NCBI RefSeq assembly: GCF_015553355.1
Contig: NZ_JADNGN010000006.1
Coordinates: 16,288-80,287 of the forward strand
Reading direction: 5' to 3'
Source: Collinsella aerofaciens
GTDB lineage: Bacteria; Actinomycetota; Coriobacteriia; Coriobacteriales; Coriobacteriaceae
DNA: 64,000 bases
Within the stretch, counting starts at the first letter, position 1. Each line of letters opens with the position of its first letter. Positions 1 through 9,619 of the stretch are shown here, in pieces. The notes beneath the pieces were generated by a model. It saw only the letters and a list, made by a program, of their open reading frames with translations, did not search any database and was not told the DNA's origin. A program made the position numbers and the translations under genes.

Positions 1-744
1 TCCTTGGCTGCAGTTGATGCCCAAAACGTCGGCGCCAATGGCATCGAGCGTGATGGCGGCAACCTCGGGACTCGTGCCCAGGAAGGTGCGACCGTCTTCC
101 TCAAAGGTCATGGTGGCAAAGACGGGCAGGTCGGAGTTCTCGCGGCAGGCGAGGACCGCCGCCTTGATCTCGGCAAGGTCAGTCATGGTCTCGATAATAA
201 AGAGGTCCACGCCCGCATCGACGCCGGCACGCACTTCCTCGGCAAAGAGGTTGTAGGCCTCGTCGAAGCTGAGGGTACCCAAGGGGCGAAGCAGCGCGCC
301 GATGGGGCCGATGTCACCGGCGACGTAGCGGGCGCCGGCCTCGCGGGCACAGGCGACGGCCGCGGCAAAGACGTCTGCCACGGTGGCGGCACCGTCGAGC
401 TTGTGGGCGTTGGCGCCAAAGGTGTTGGCGGTGATCACGTCGCAGCCGGCCTCGACATATTGACGTTGGATATCGGTGATAACCTGGGGTTCCTCAAAGT
501 TGAGCAGCTCGGGCAGGGCGCCCGCCTTCATGCCAGCGGCCTGCAACATGGTGCCCATGCCGCCGTCGAACAGCAGGTGTCCCGTGCCCTCGATGGCCGC
601 ACGCAGGCGATCGTCCTTAATGCGCAGATCGTCGATCGTGCGCGTCTTGTACGTGGCACCGTTGCGACGTGCGGCATCAACGGGTGCCGCCAATGCAGTG
701 CCGTCAGAATCATGAGTGATAAGTATGTTTGAGCTATTCGCCAT
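1..744 (-). CDS. metH: Homocysteine S-methyltransferase domain of methionine synthase (5' part, runs off left edge)
   Basis: Transfers a methyl group to homocysteine to make methionine (B12-dependent methionine synthase first module, family knowledge). The 248 visible codons contain the barrel start LLFDGGMGTMLQ, the NTFGANAHKL segment and, at the very edge, GINCSQ, which carries the first zinc-binding cysteine. The gene continues outside the window, so the folate, cobalamin and activation modules cannot be judged. ATG at 744 was chosen; an in-frame ATG lies at 750. The start lies inside the last codons of the upstream DUF4928 gene (its stop is at 734-736), so translation is probably coupled. 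A stand-alone activation protein and metF lie upstream on the same strand, consistent with one methionine operon that has been split by a restriction-modification pair. Confidence 0.85.
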   Translation of the reverse strand, partial: MANSSNILITHDSDGTALAAPVDAARRNGATYKTRTIDDLRIKDDRLRAAIEGTGHLLFDGGMGTMLQAAGMKAGALPELLNFEEPQVITDIQRQYVEAGCDVITANTFGANAHKLDGAATVADVFAAAVACAREAGARYVAGDIGPIGALLRPLGTLSFDEAYNLFAEEVRAGVDAGVDLFIIETMTDLAEIKAAVLACRENSDLPVFATMTFEEDGRTFLGTSPEVAAITLDAIGADVLGINCSQG

Positions 745-1747
745 GTGCATCCATTTCGTCTAGAGCCCACTGAGGAATTTCTATTTGAAGAGATTTGTCG
801 GGCTCGATATCTTCGATTCGCTTGTTGTAGTGGGCAAGAAGCCGTGCGACATTTAATCGAATTAGGCCTCGCTTGTAGAACGATAACTCTTCAATATTGA
901 TGCCGATAAACGATTCGAGCGCGATAACCTGTACGCGATTGCCGAGTCCCTCACTTTCGAACAGTCCGTAAGCGAAGGAAACTTTATCGTGGGGGACAAC
1001 GACGATGGGCCGAATGCCATTTCGAATGTTATCTCGGCATCGATCGGTCAATTTGGCCATTGGCGATACAGTCACATGAAATGCAGCATCATTGATTTGG
1101 AAATCGCCAGAACGGTCTGTCTGCTGGTCGGCGGCGTTTGAGTTGTCCTTTCCGATTTCTATGGTTGGAAATAACATCTCAAGTTTTGCACCTACCAGGT
1201 GCTGTGCGACGGTACCCGTTGGCTTATCGGACCGTAGGCTTGCTTCGGCTAGGATATCATCGACAATGACAGAAATTGGTTTTTGAAGATCGATTTCGAC
1301 TTTGATTCTCTGCCGGTTAAAGAAATCGACCTGGATTCGCTCGACGAAGAAATTGGCGATTGCATTCGCAGCTTCAAGACGAGTGTCTTCGCAAATGTCA
1401 CTGGGTAGGGCAGAGTTGATAATTGTGGCAAGCTCAAGCGCCATCGGGAGTGTGCCGCGTGAGGTTCTGCCGCCCTCTGACGCGAAGGCACGCGTTTCCC
1501 CATGTCTGGCTAAAACTGTTTTGATGCATGCTCCACTTAGGCCTCGTACTTGGCTCCCCTTGTCCGATTGCACATAATCGTCGGTGAGCGGAAAACGGTT
1601 TTGCAGCAGCTCGCTTATGCCTATGCCAACCGCCATAACGTTACGGTTGACATTGCCTCGCTTGTTGCGCTTGGATTCGTACCAGAGTTCAATGGCATCC
1701 AAGATACCTTTATCGGGCTCGCTCAAGGAGCAATTGGTCATTTCCAT
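734..1747 (-). CDS. DUF4928-type protein, probable restriction partner of the adjacent cytosine methyltransferase
   Basis: A 337-residue protein without signal peptide or membrane segment. It resembles the DUF4928 family, which I recall as habitually encoded next to DNA cytosine methyltransferases and presumed to be a restriction endonuclease; recognition is by overall sequence and position, not by a catalytic motif I can prove. It overlaps the methyltransferase 3' end by 38 bp and its own stop overlaps the metH start. GGAG lies about 10 bases before the ATG at 1747. AT content is higher than in metF/metH, suggesting transfer. It could instead be a methyltransferase accessory protein. Confidence 0.65.
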   Translation of the reverse strand: MEMTNCSLSEPDKGILDAIELWYESKRNKRGNVNRNVMAVGIGISELLQNRFPLTDDYVQSDKGSQVRGLSGACIKTVLARHGETRAFASEGGRTSRGTLPMALELATIINSALPSDICEDTRLEAANAIANFFVERIQVDFFNRQRIKVEIDLQKPISVIVDDILAEASLRSDKPTGTVAQHLVGAKLEMLFPTIEIGKDNSNAADQQTDRSGDFQINDAAFHVTVSPMAKLTDRCRDNIRNGIRPIVVVPHDKVSFAYGLFESEGLGNRVQVIALESFIGINIEELSFYKRGLIRLNVARLLAHYNKRIEDIEPDKSLQIEIPQWALDEMDAHGE

Positions 1748-2870
1748 TATTGTTCACTCCGTTCCTTGAAGACATAAGCGCGGGTTTGACTGCATTTTTT
1801 ATAAGCCAAGTGACAACTGGCACGGCAACTGCATCGCCGAATGCGTAGCGAATCTGAGCATCCGAGAAGCCGCTAAACTGACATGAGTCAGCACCTTGGA
1901 GACGGGCATATTCAGTTCCAGTCATCCAGCGAACTTCTATTTTTCCGTTTTCGCATATAACGACTGCCTGTCTTGATGAGCCGCCGCGAGCCGTTCTTAG
2001 ACATCCGGCAATTTCTTCTTCACGGATTTCCCAGCGCACAACGCCCGATCGCGTGCGACGGTAAGCAGTGCGAACAATTTTTTCTTTGGCATTTAAGAAG
2101 CGCTGAAGGCGCTCTGCTTGATGCGGTGCAAGTGAGTCGATAAATGCTTGCACTTGGTTTTTGTTCCACCAACGCTTGTCGTCCTCGGGAATATTTTCAA
2201 CAACCGTTGCAAGGCCCCTCATGCGAAGTGGGCTCGGTTCGTTTAGGTGAGAGACGTGCGTAATGAGTGAAGGGTCGGAGTGAATCCAGGAGACCTTTTC
2301 AGGTCGAAGCGAGGAATCGAGTCGGCTGTTGGGAAGAGGGTTTTTTAATCCGACGACAAACATGCGGGGGCGTGACTGGGGAAGCCAGTGCCGTGCATCG
2401 ATAAAATAGGCGTCGCATGAATAGCCTAAACGATTAAATTCCTGGCAAACGAGTCTAAAGTCATCACTGTTATTAGACGTGGCAAGGCCGATGACATTTT
2501 CGAGAACAAGTGCCCGCGGGGCACGATCGCTCATTCCTTCGATGGCCTTAATAAAGCCAAAGAACGCACTGGACTCTTTGCCAGAGATAAGTCCCTCCCT
2601 GTTTCCCGCGAGAGATAAGTTTGTGCAAGGGCTTGACGCCCATGCGATGTCGGCTTGGGGTATTAGGTCGGGGTCGAGTGTGTGAACATCCTGCTCGACT
2701 AGATGTTCATCGCCCCAACACTGGCTGTACATGGCGCATTTAGTATGGTCTATGTCATTTGCCCAGATTGTTTTGATTCCGGCTTTTGCCATGCCGGCAC
2801 GAGCCAAGCCAATGCCTGAAAAAAACTCAAGCGCGGTTAGTTGTGGCGAGAACTGCAGAATGTTGTGCAT
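1710..2870 (-). CDS. DNA (cytosine-5) methyltransferase
   Basis: Methylates C5 of cytosine in DNA using S-adenosylmethionine. Motif I is FFSGIG (residues 16-21), motif IV SSPCTNLS carries the catalytic Cys82, motif VI is LENV (123-126), motif VIII QSRPRMFVVGL is near residue 165, and motifs IX/X (RTARGGSSRQ; YAFGDAVAVPVV) close the protein at normal length (386 aa). The target-recognition region is short, and the target sequence cannot be read from it. The downstream overlapping DUF4928 gene is the likely cognate nuclease, making a type II-like restriction-modification pair. Confidence 0.92.
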   Translation of the reverse strand: MHNILQFSPQLTALEFFSGIGLARAGMAKAGIKTIWANDIDHTKCAMYSQCWGDEHLVEQDVHTLDPDLIPQADIAWASSPCTNLSLAGNREGLISGKESSAFFGFIKAIEGMSDRAPRALVLENVIGLATSNNSDDFRLVCQEFNRLGYSCDAYFIDARHWLPQSRPRMFVVGLKNPLPNSRLDSSLRPEKVSWIHSDPSLITHVSHLNEPSPLRMRGLATVVENIPEDDKRWWNKNQVQAFIDSLAPHQAERLQRFLNAKEKIVRTAYRRTRSGVVRWEIREEEIAGCLRTARGGSSRQAVVICENGKIEVRWMTGTEYARLQGADSCQFSGFSDAQIRYAFGDAVAVPVVTWLIKNAVKPALMSSRNGVNNNGNDQLLLERAR

Positions 2871-2979
2871 GTACTGGCTTTCAGATAGTTGTTATTTGGC
2901 ATCTAATGGTACTTGTTTGTGAGGACATCCGCTTACATACGGATGAGATTCCCTCGATACCGTGCCATCAATTGACATT

Positions 2980-3771
2980 TTATTCAGAATGCGAATAGCA
3001 GGTGGTGTGGGCGGCACGGAAGCGGCAGTTCTCGCGCATGCGGCAGATATTGCAGGTGGGGCGGCTTTGGGCGTCGTGGACCTCGCCATCGAACAGGCCG
3101 ATCACCGCGGTCACGCTTTTGGTGGGCATGAGCAGGCTGGTGGGCGTGACGGTCAGGCCGATAAGCCGCGTGGCGTTGAGCGCATTGACGATCGAGCGCT
3201 GGGCCGAGAGCGGGCAGTCGCCGTAGCCGGGGCTAAAGCGCCAGTTGCCGGCGAGCCCATGAACGGCGGCGTCCGTCTTGACCTGCTGGTCCATTTGCTC
3301 AACGGCGGCTTCCACGTAAGCGGAGCACGCGGCGTCGAGCACGGCGCCCTCCAGGGGATGTTGGGCTCCCGTGGTGCGCAGGCGACGCTCGGCGTCCATG
3401 CCGAGGGTGCATGCCATGAGCGCGGCAAAGCGGGCGTCTTTGAGATGTCGATAGATATCACGACCGCGCAGCTCAACGTTGGTGCCGACCAGACGGATGC
3501 AAGGCTTGCCCTGCTCGTCCACGCCCGTGGCATCGATGGCAAATACGCGGCGCACGCCACGGGGCTCAATGTCCAATTCCAGACGCTCGACCACAAGCTC
3601 AATACGCTGCGACAGCTCGGGCTCAATCTGCTGGCCGCCGTAACCCAGATACCGCAGCATCTCGGCACGGTCGACACGGGGATGGTGCGCAGCATCGACA
3701 CGGTAAAGCGCCGGCGACGCAAGGTCGGCCGGCACTTCGACAGCGGTTGTATCGATGTGCGGTTTTTCCAT
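2980..3771 (-). CDS. Stand-alone methionine synthase activation-domain protein
   Basis: Corresponds to the C-terminal AdoMet-binding reactivation module of B12-dependent MetH, here as a separate 263-residue protein. The signature RFSPGYGDCPLS, the AdoMet loop of the module, lies in the middle, followed by TPTSLLMPTKSVTAVIG. The C-terminus adds a cysteine group (CNICRMRENC) that could bind a metal or cluster; this tail is not part of classical MetH. The ATG overlaps the metF stop by one base, so I chose it over the longer upstream reading frame. It would reactivate oxidised cob(II)alamin on MetH encoded downstream. Confidence 0.85.
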   Translation of the reverse strand: MEKPHIDTTAVEVPADLASPALYRVDAAHHPRVDRAEMLRYLGYGGQQIEPELSQRIELVVERLELDIEPRGVRRVFAIDATGVDEQGKPCIRLVGTNVELRGRDIYRHLKDARFAALMACTLGMDAERRLRTTGAQHPLEGAVLDAACSAYVEAAVEQMDQQVKTDAAVHGLAGNWRFSPGYGDCPLSAQRSIVNALNATRLIGLTVTPTSLLMPTKSVTAVIGLFDGEVHDAQSRPTCNICRMRENCRFRAAHTTCYSHSE

Positions 3772-4643
3772 TACCCCAGGCGCTCCATAATGGTCGCGGC
3801 GATCGCAGGACGGTTCATAGTGTACAGGTGCAGGCCGTCGGCGCCGTGCTCCTTGAGGTCGCAAAGCTGGCGGGCGGCATAATCTACACCGGCTGCCTGC
3901 AGGCTCTCGGGGTCATTCTCGTACTTGGCGAGAATCTTGATGACGGGGGAGGGCAGCGACGCGCCGCACATAAAGACCATGCGGCTGATCTGCGACTTGC
4001 CCATAAACGGCATGATGCCCGCGGTAATGGGCACGGTGATGCCGGCCTTGTCGGCAAGCTCGCGAAAACGGTAGAAGCACTCGTTATCAAAGAAGAGCTG
4101 CGTCACAAAGAAGCTCGCGCCGGCGTCCTGCTTTTGCTTGAGGTGTTCGACCGAGAGGTTGAGATCCTCACAGGCAATGTGGCCCTCGGGGTAGGCTGCG
4201 GCGCCCACGCAAAAGCCGGCGTCGACGAGCTCGGGGATGAGGTCACGGGCGTAGGCGTAGTCGGAGGCGGGCTTGTCGTCCTCGGTCGCGCCGGCAGGGA
4301 GATCGCCACGCAGGGCCAGAATGTTTTCAACGCCGGCGGTGCGATACTCGTCGATCTTGGCGGCGATGTCGGCGTGGGTGCGGCCCACGCAGGCGAGGTG
4401 TGCCACAGAGGGCGTGTCGAATTCGCTCGAAATCATATGCGCGATGGGGGCGGTGGTGGCGCCGTTGCCCGAGCCGCCGGCCGAGCAGGTGACCGAGACA
4501 AAGCTCGGCGAAAGCTTGCACAGATTGCCTGCCACTTCGCGAGCCGTGTCGAGGGTGAGCTCGCCCTTGGGCGGGAACATCTCAAACGAAACGGGCGCGG
4601 TGCCCTGGGATGCTGCCTGCTTAAAAACCTCGTCGACGCGCAT
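3771..4643 (-). CDS. metF: Methylenetetrahydrofolate reductase
   Basis: Reduces 5,10-methylene-THF to 5-methyl-THF, the methyl donor for methionine synthase. The 290-residue barrel shows VSFEMFPPKGE at the N-terminus, SVTCSAGGSGNG, ILALRGDLPAG, a flavin-site region DAGASFFVTQLFFDN and AGIMPFMGKSQI, all typical of MetF. The start at 4643 is preceded by AGAGGAG. It is the first gene of the minus-strand methionine operon and overlaps the next gene by one base. Confidence 0.95.
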   Translation of the reverse strand: MRVDEVFKQAASQGTAPVSFEMFPPKGELTLDTAREVAGNLCKLSPSFVSVTCSAGGSGNGATTAPIAHMISSEFDTPSVAHLACVGRTHADIAAKIDEYRTAGVENILALRGDLPAGATEDDKPASDYAYARDLIPELVDAGFCVGAAAYPEGHIACEDLNLSVEHLKQKQDAGASFFVTQLFFDNECFYRFRELADKAGITVPITAGIMPFMGKSQISRMVFMCGASLPSPVIKILAKYENDPESLQAAGVDYAARQLCDLKEHGADGLHLYTMNRPAIAATIMERLG

Positions 4644-5069
4644 ATCGTGCTCCTCTAGATACGTAATAGTGTGATGTGCTGTAAGGATTCTACAGCACCA
4701 CTGTGTCACGGTGGAGTTTCACTCGTTATTCGGGGATACCAATCAAAGATGCCTTGCTATCGGCTTTCTCTATAACAGAGCGGCTAATCTAGGCACGGAC
4801 TATAAAGACTGGTATCTGATGCAAAATACCAGTTAATAGAGCTCCATCCCAAATTGTCTACCCTTAAACCATGGGGAGAGGTCTGCAATTTATGCAGTTG
4901 ATTGGCTGTTGAGGGTGGCAACGCCGCCTCGATAGGGTAACCTCATTGATTGGTTTCGCGACAGCAACATAACGGTAATGTCGCGGAAACACGGCGAGTC
5001 TAAGCTATGGCTCGTTCGTTAGTAATCAACACCGCTTCTCACGCGGTGCCGATACGAAGGGAGTTCCGT
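4644..5069. promoter_or_regulatory. Divergent intergenic region between metF and glnN, with two hairpins
   Basis: No gene is seen. Two inverted repeats stand out. One has 8-bp arms ACTGGTAT/ATACCAGT at 4808-4833. The other, TTCGCGACA/TGTCGCGGAA at 4954-4989, ends about 80 bases before the glutamine synthetase start and could be a leader hairpin or operator. I recognise no known riboswitch. Confidence 0.35.
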
Positions 5070-7157
<2,088 letters not shown>

Positions 7158-7188
7158 AGCGTAACTGACATATCGTCACGGTATTGAG

Positions 7189-7220
7189 CCGGGGTCCGCA
7201 TCATGTGGGCCCCGGTTTTT
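7189..7220 (+). terminator. Intrinsic terminator of glnN
   Basis: GC stem CCGGGG...CCCCGG followed by TTTTTG, 30 bases after the glutamine synthetase stop. Confidence 0.85.
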
Positions 7221-7524
7221 GTTTGCGAAGGACGTTTAGGAGTCCGTTTTGCAACTGATTCGCCCACGTAATAAGGGGTCGTGGGCAAAAAACGTCAAAT
7301 ATGAGTACTGTCACAAGTCCTGTAGCATTATCTTTTTACAAAATATGCAGTATTACGCAACATATGTCCAAGTACTTAGCCGATAAACGTCTGCAATTTT
7401 TCCGCCGTAGGACGCCTGACGGCTAAATCGCCTTCTGAAGGCATGAAATCGCTGTAACTAAAATGGTAACAGTACTCATATTTGCCATTTTTTACCCGCT
7501 GGCTTTGCGATGATGCCGGGGTCC

Positions 7525-7621
7525 GCACCCTGCCGGGTTCGAATCCCGGCATATCGGTAGCAAAAAGCCCGCTACCGAATTGGTAACGGGCTTCACATCT
7601 CAAATGGTGCCCCCAGCGGGA
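7525..7621. repeat. Direct repeat copy 1: T-arm-like sequence, hairpin and tRNA-Glu 3' end
   Basis: About 97 bp, closely matching 7713-7810. It contains a T-arm-like GGGTTCGAATCCC, then a hairpin, then TGGTGCCCCCAGCGGGAT (7605-7622), identical to the 3' end of the intact minus-strand tRNA-Glu; the rest of that tRNA is missing. It looks like a decayed duplicate of a tRNA unit. Confidence 0.7.
7562..7592 (-). terminator. Terminator-like hairpin (copy 1)
   Basis: Stem of GCCCG(C)TACC with GGTA(A)CGGGC; on the minus strand it is followed by TTTTTG. It would have terminated the now-truncated tRNA-Glu copy. Confidence 0.6.
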
Positions 7622-7712
7622 TGTCCGCGTGCGGCTGGCGCCGCCCGCTTTCGCTGCGTCGCTTCGCTCCTTGCGTGCTGCGCTGGAAAACGCTTCGCGT
7701 TTCCTCAGCTCC

Positions 7713-7810
7713 GCACCCTGTCGGGTTCGAATCCCGGCGCATGGGTAGCAAAAAGCCCGCTACCGCGAGGGTAACGGGCTCTTCAATTCAAATGGTGCCC
7801 CCAGCGGGAT
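7713..7810. repeat. Direct repeat copy 2, leading into the intact tRNA-Glu
   Basis: Second copy of the unit at 7525-7621. Here the sequence continues into a complete tRNA-Glu on the minus strand, so this copy is the functional one. Confidence 0.7.
7749..7780 (-). terminator. Intrinsic terminator of tRNA-Glu
   Basis: Hairpin AGCCCG(C)TACC/GGTA(A)CGGGCT just downstream of the tRNA on the minus strand, followed by a run of T on that strand. Confidence 0.8.
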
Positions 7811-7869
7811 TCGAACCCGCGATATCCACCTTGAAAGGGTGGCGTCCTTGGCCGCTAGACGATGGGGAC
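7793..7869 (-). tRNA. tRNA-Glu (anticodon UUC)
   Basis: Read on the minus strand the 77 bases fold as a cloverleaf. The acceptor GTCCCCA pairs with TGGGGGC, the anticodon stem CCACC/GGTGG encloses the loop CTTTCAA (anticodon TTC), the T-arm is GCGGG-TTCGAAT-CCCGC, and the 3' end has discriminator A and an encoded CCA. A terminator follows on the same strand. Confidence 0.95.
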
Positions 7870-7971
7870 AGCGGGAAAGAGTATAGCAGACTTTTTTAGC
7901 CGTTCACATATCGTTGGCAAACTGAAAAACCACCACAAAGGTGCCTTGATTATCGACTTCATCCGAACACC

Positions 7972-8009
7972 TCCCACATTCATCCGTACATGTACGGATG
8001 AATGTGGGA
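7972..8009. repeat. Perfect 38-bp palindrome inside the IS left end
   Basis: Two 19-base arms without a spacer (arm TCCCACATTCATCCGTACA). It lies between the left terminal repeat and the transposase start, so it would fold in the transposase leader RNA or in single-stranded DNA. Confidence 0.9.
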
Positions 8010-8061
8010 ACCCGATACCCTGAGGGCCGGACCGGCCGGCCCCGGAAGATCGGAGGACGGC

Positions 8062-9354
8062 ATGTCCAGAAAGAGGAAGAAGGGTTCCGCGAAAGCGGCC
8101 CCGAGGGCCTACGGAAGGCTCACGAGGCACGAGCGGGACACGGTCCAGAGGATGCTGGAGCGCAGGGCCTCGTGCAGGGAGATCGCGAGGGAGCTGGGCA
8201 GGTCGCCCTCGACGGTGAGCGCCGAGGTGGCGTCGCACAGGTTCGTGACGGCGCCGAAGCCCAGGCGCGGCGAGCGCGTGGGCGCCGACACCGACCTGTC
8301 GTCGGCCTGCCCGCGCCTGGCGGCGTGGCCGCGCTGCTGCAACGGGTGCGGCCGCTACCGCGCGATGGGCTGCAAGCGCCGCCCGCACGTCTTCTACGAG
8401 GCCCGCGCCGCGCAGCTGTGCGCCGACTCGGTGCTCGTCTCGTCCAGGCGCGGGATCGACGCCGACGAGCCGGCCGCGGCGGCCAGGCTGGAGGCCATCA
8501 GGGACTGCCTGCGCCGGGGGCTCTCGCCCGAGCAGATGGCCGCATGCAACGGAGGGCCGGTGGACCTGTCGCCGTCGACCATTTACCGCTGGGTCGCGGC
8601 GGGCTACGACGGCATGACCAACATGGAGCTCAGGCGCAAGGTCGGCTACAGGCCGAGGAGGCGCGCCGCCGTCCGGTCGGCCACGCGCCACTCCGCCCGC
8701 AGGTCATACGCCGCGTTCCTCGCCCTCGGGGAGGACGCGTGCGCCGCGGCCTGGGAGATGGACACCGTCGAGGGCGCCCGGGAGGACTCGGCCTGCCTGC
8801 TCACGCTGCTCCACCGCCCCAGCAGGCTCCAGCTGGCGCTCCTGCTCGGGGAGAAGACCTCCGGGTGCGTCGCGGCCGCCCTGGAGGGCGTCCGGGCGGT
8901 CCTCGGCGCAGACGGGACGCGCCGCGTGTTCCGCGCCGTGCTCACCGACAACGGCGCCGAGTTCTCCGACGAGGGCGCGATCGCCGCGCTCCTCGGCGAG
9001 GGGCCCGGCGAGACGAGGCTGTTCTACTGCGACCCGCGCCGCAGCGACCAGAAGGGCGCCTGCGAGCGCAACCACGTCGAGATCAGGAAGCTGCTGCCCA
9101 AGGGCGCCGGGCTCAGGTTCGACCGGCTATCCCCGGCCGACATGGCGCTCGCCATGTCGCACGTGAACTCCGAGCCCCGCGGCGCGCTCGGCTTCTCGAC
9201 GCCCGCGCGCGCCTTCAGGGCGATGCTCGGGGACGATGCGGCGGCGCTGCTTGACGCCTACGGCGTGGAGGATGTGCCTCTGGCCGAGCTCGACCTGACG
9301 CCGGGACTCATCGAGAGGGCGCGCGCAGAGAGGGGCGATGCCCCGCTGGCCTAG
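8062..9354 (+). CDS. IS30-family transposase
   Basis: A 430-residue DDE transposase. The N-terminal basic region and helix-turn-helix (YGRLTRHERDTVQRML...REIARELGRSPSTVS) are followed by a Cys-rich segment (CNGCGRYRAMGC). The catalytic residues lie in AWEMDTVEG, AVLTDNGAEFSD and the conserved QKGACERNH block with its glutamate. GGAGG precedes the ATG at 8062, which I prefer to an upstream frame starting inside the palindrome. The reading frame is intact, so the element may be active. Confidence 0.93.
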   Translation: MSRKRKKGSAKAAPRAYGRLTRHERDTVQRMLERRASCREIARELGRSPSTVSAEVASHRFVTAPKPRRGERVGADTDLSSACPRLAAWPRCCNGCGRYRAMGCKRRPHVFYEARAAQLCADSVLVSSRRGIDADEPAAAARLEAIRDCLRRGLSPEQMAACNGGPVDLSPSTIYRWVAAGYDGMTNMELRRKVGYRPRRRAAVRSATRHSARRSYAAFLALGEDACAAAWEMDTVEGAREDSACLLTLLHRPSRLQLALLLGEKTSGCVAAALEGVRAVLGADGTRRVFRAVLTDNGAEFSDEGAIAALLGEGPGETRLFYCDPRRSDQKGACERNHVEIRKLLPKGAGLRFDRLSPADMALAMSHVNSEPRGALGFSTPARAFRAMLGDDAAALLDAYGVEDVPLAELDLTPGLIERARAERGDAPLA

Positions 9355-9485
9355 CCTGAAGGCAAAACGGAATAGACTGACCGACCGTCCGGCTGAGTCT
9401 GGGAAGAGGTGCCGGGCGGAGGGCGGAGCATGGCCACCGGACCCATCGAAACACATCTCCACCGTTCCTTCAACTGGGAAAACGG

Positions 9486-9518
9486 CGCCCCCGGGGCCCG
9501 GATGGGGCCTCGGGGGCG
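9486..9518 (+). terminator. Hairpin after the transposase gene
   Basis: CGCCCCCG/CGGGGGCG stem with further GGCC pairing inside and only a short T stretch after it. It lies within the IS, between gene and right end. Confidence 0.45.
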
Positions 9519-9579
9519 TTCGGCTAGCTGCGGGAACGGCCTGTCCGCCTAATGTGTTCGGCTGAGATCGGAAATCAAC

Positions 9580-9612
9580 CCACCACAAAGGTGCCTGTCC
9601 CCTTTGTGGTGG
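9580..9612. repeat. REP-like hairpin
   Basis: Perfect 12-bp arms CCACCACAAAGG/CCTTTGTGGTGG around a 9-base loop. It is the intact version of the half-hairpin found left of the IS, and it lies 8 bases beyond the stop of the murT/gatD gene, where it could also act in termination. Confidence 0.8.
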
Positions 9613-9619
9613 TGGGGTG

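Larger units (their letters stand above)
7946..9578 (+). mobile_element. IS30-family insertion sequence, complete
   Basis: About 1.63 kb with one transposase gene. Imperfect terminal inverted repeats lie at 7946-7970 and 9554-9578 (about 20 of 25 positions match, sharing TTGATT at the tip and CCGAACAC inside). The 16-bp sequence CCACCACAAAGGTGCC lies directly outside the left end and, after one base, outside the right end, so the element sits in and has duplicated half of a chromosomal hairpin. Confidence 0.88.

Noticed and set aside
7525-7560. Plus-strand tRNA suggested by GGGTTCGAATCCC
   Set aside because: The T-arm is canonical, but no matching acceptor, D-arm or anticodon arm can be folded around either copy.
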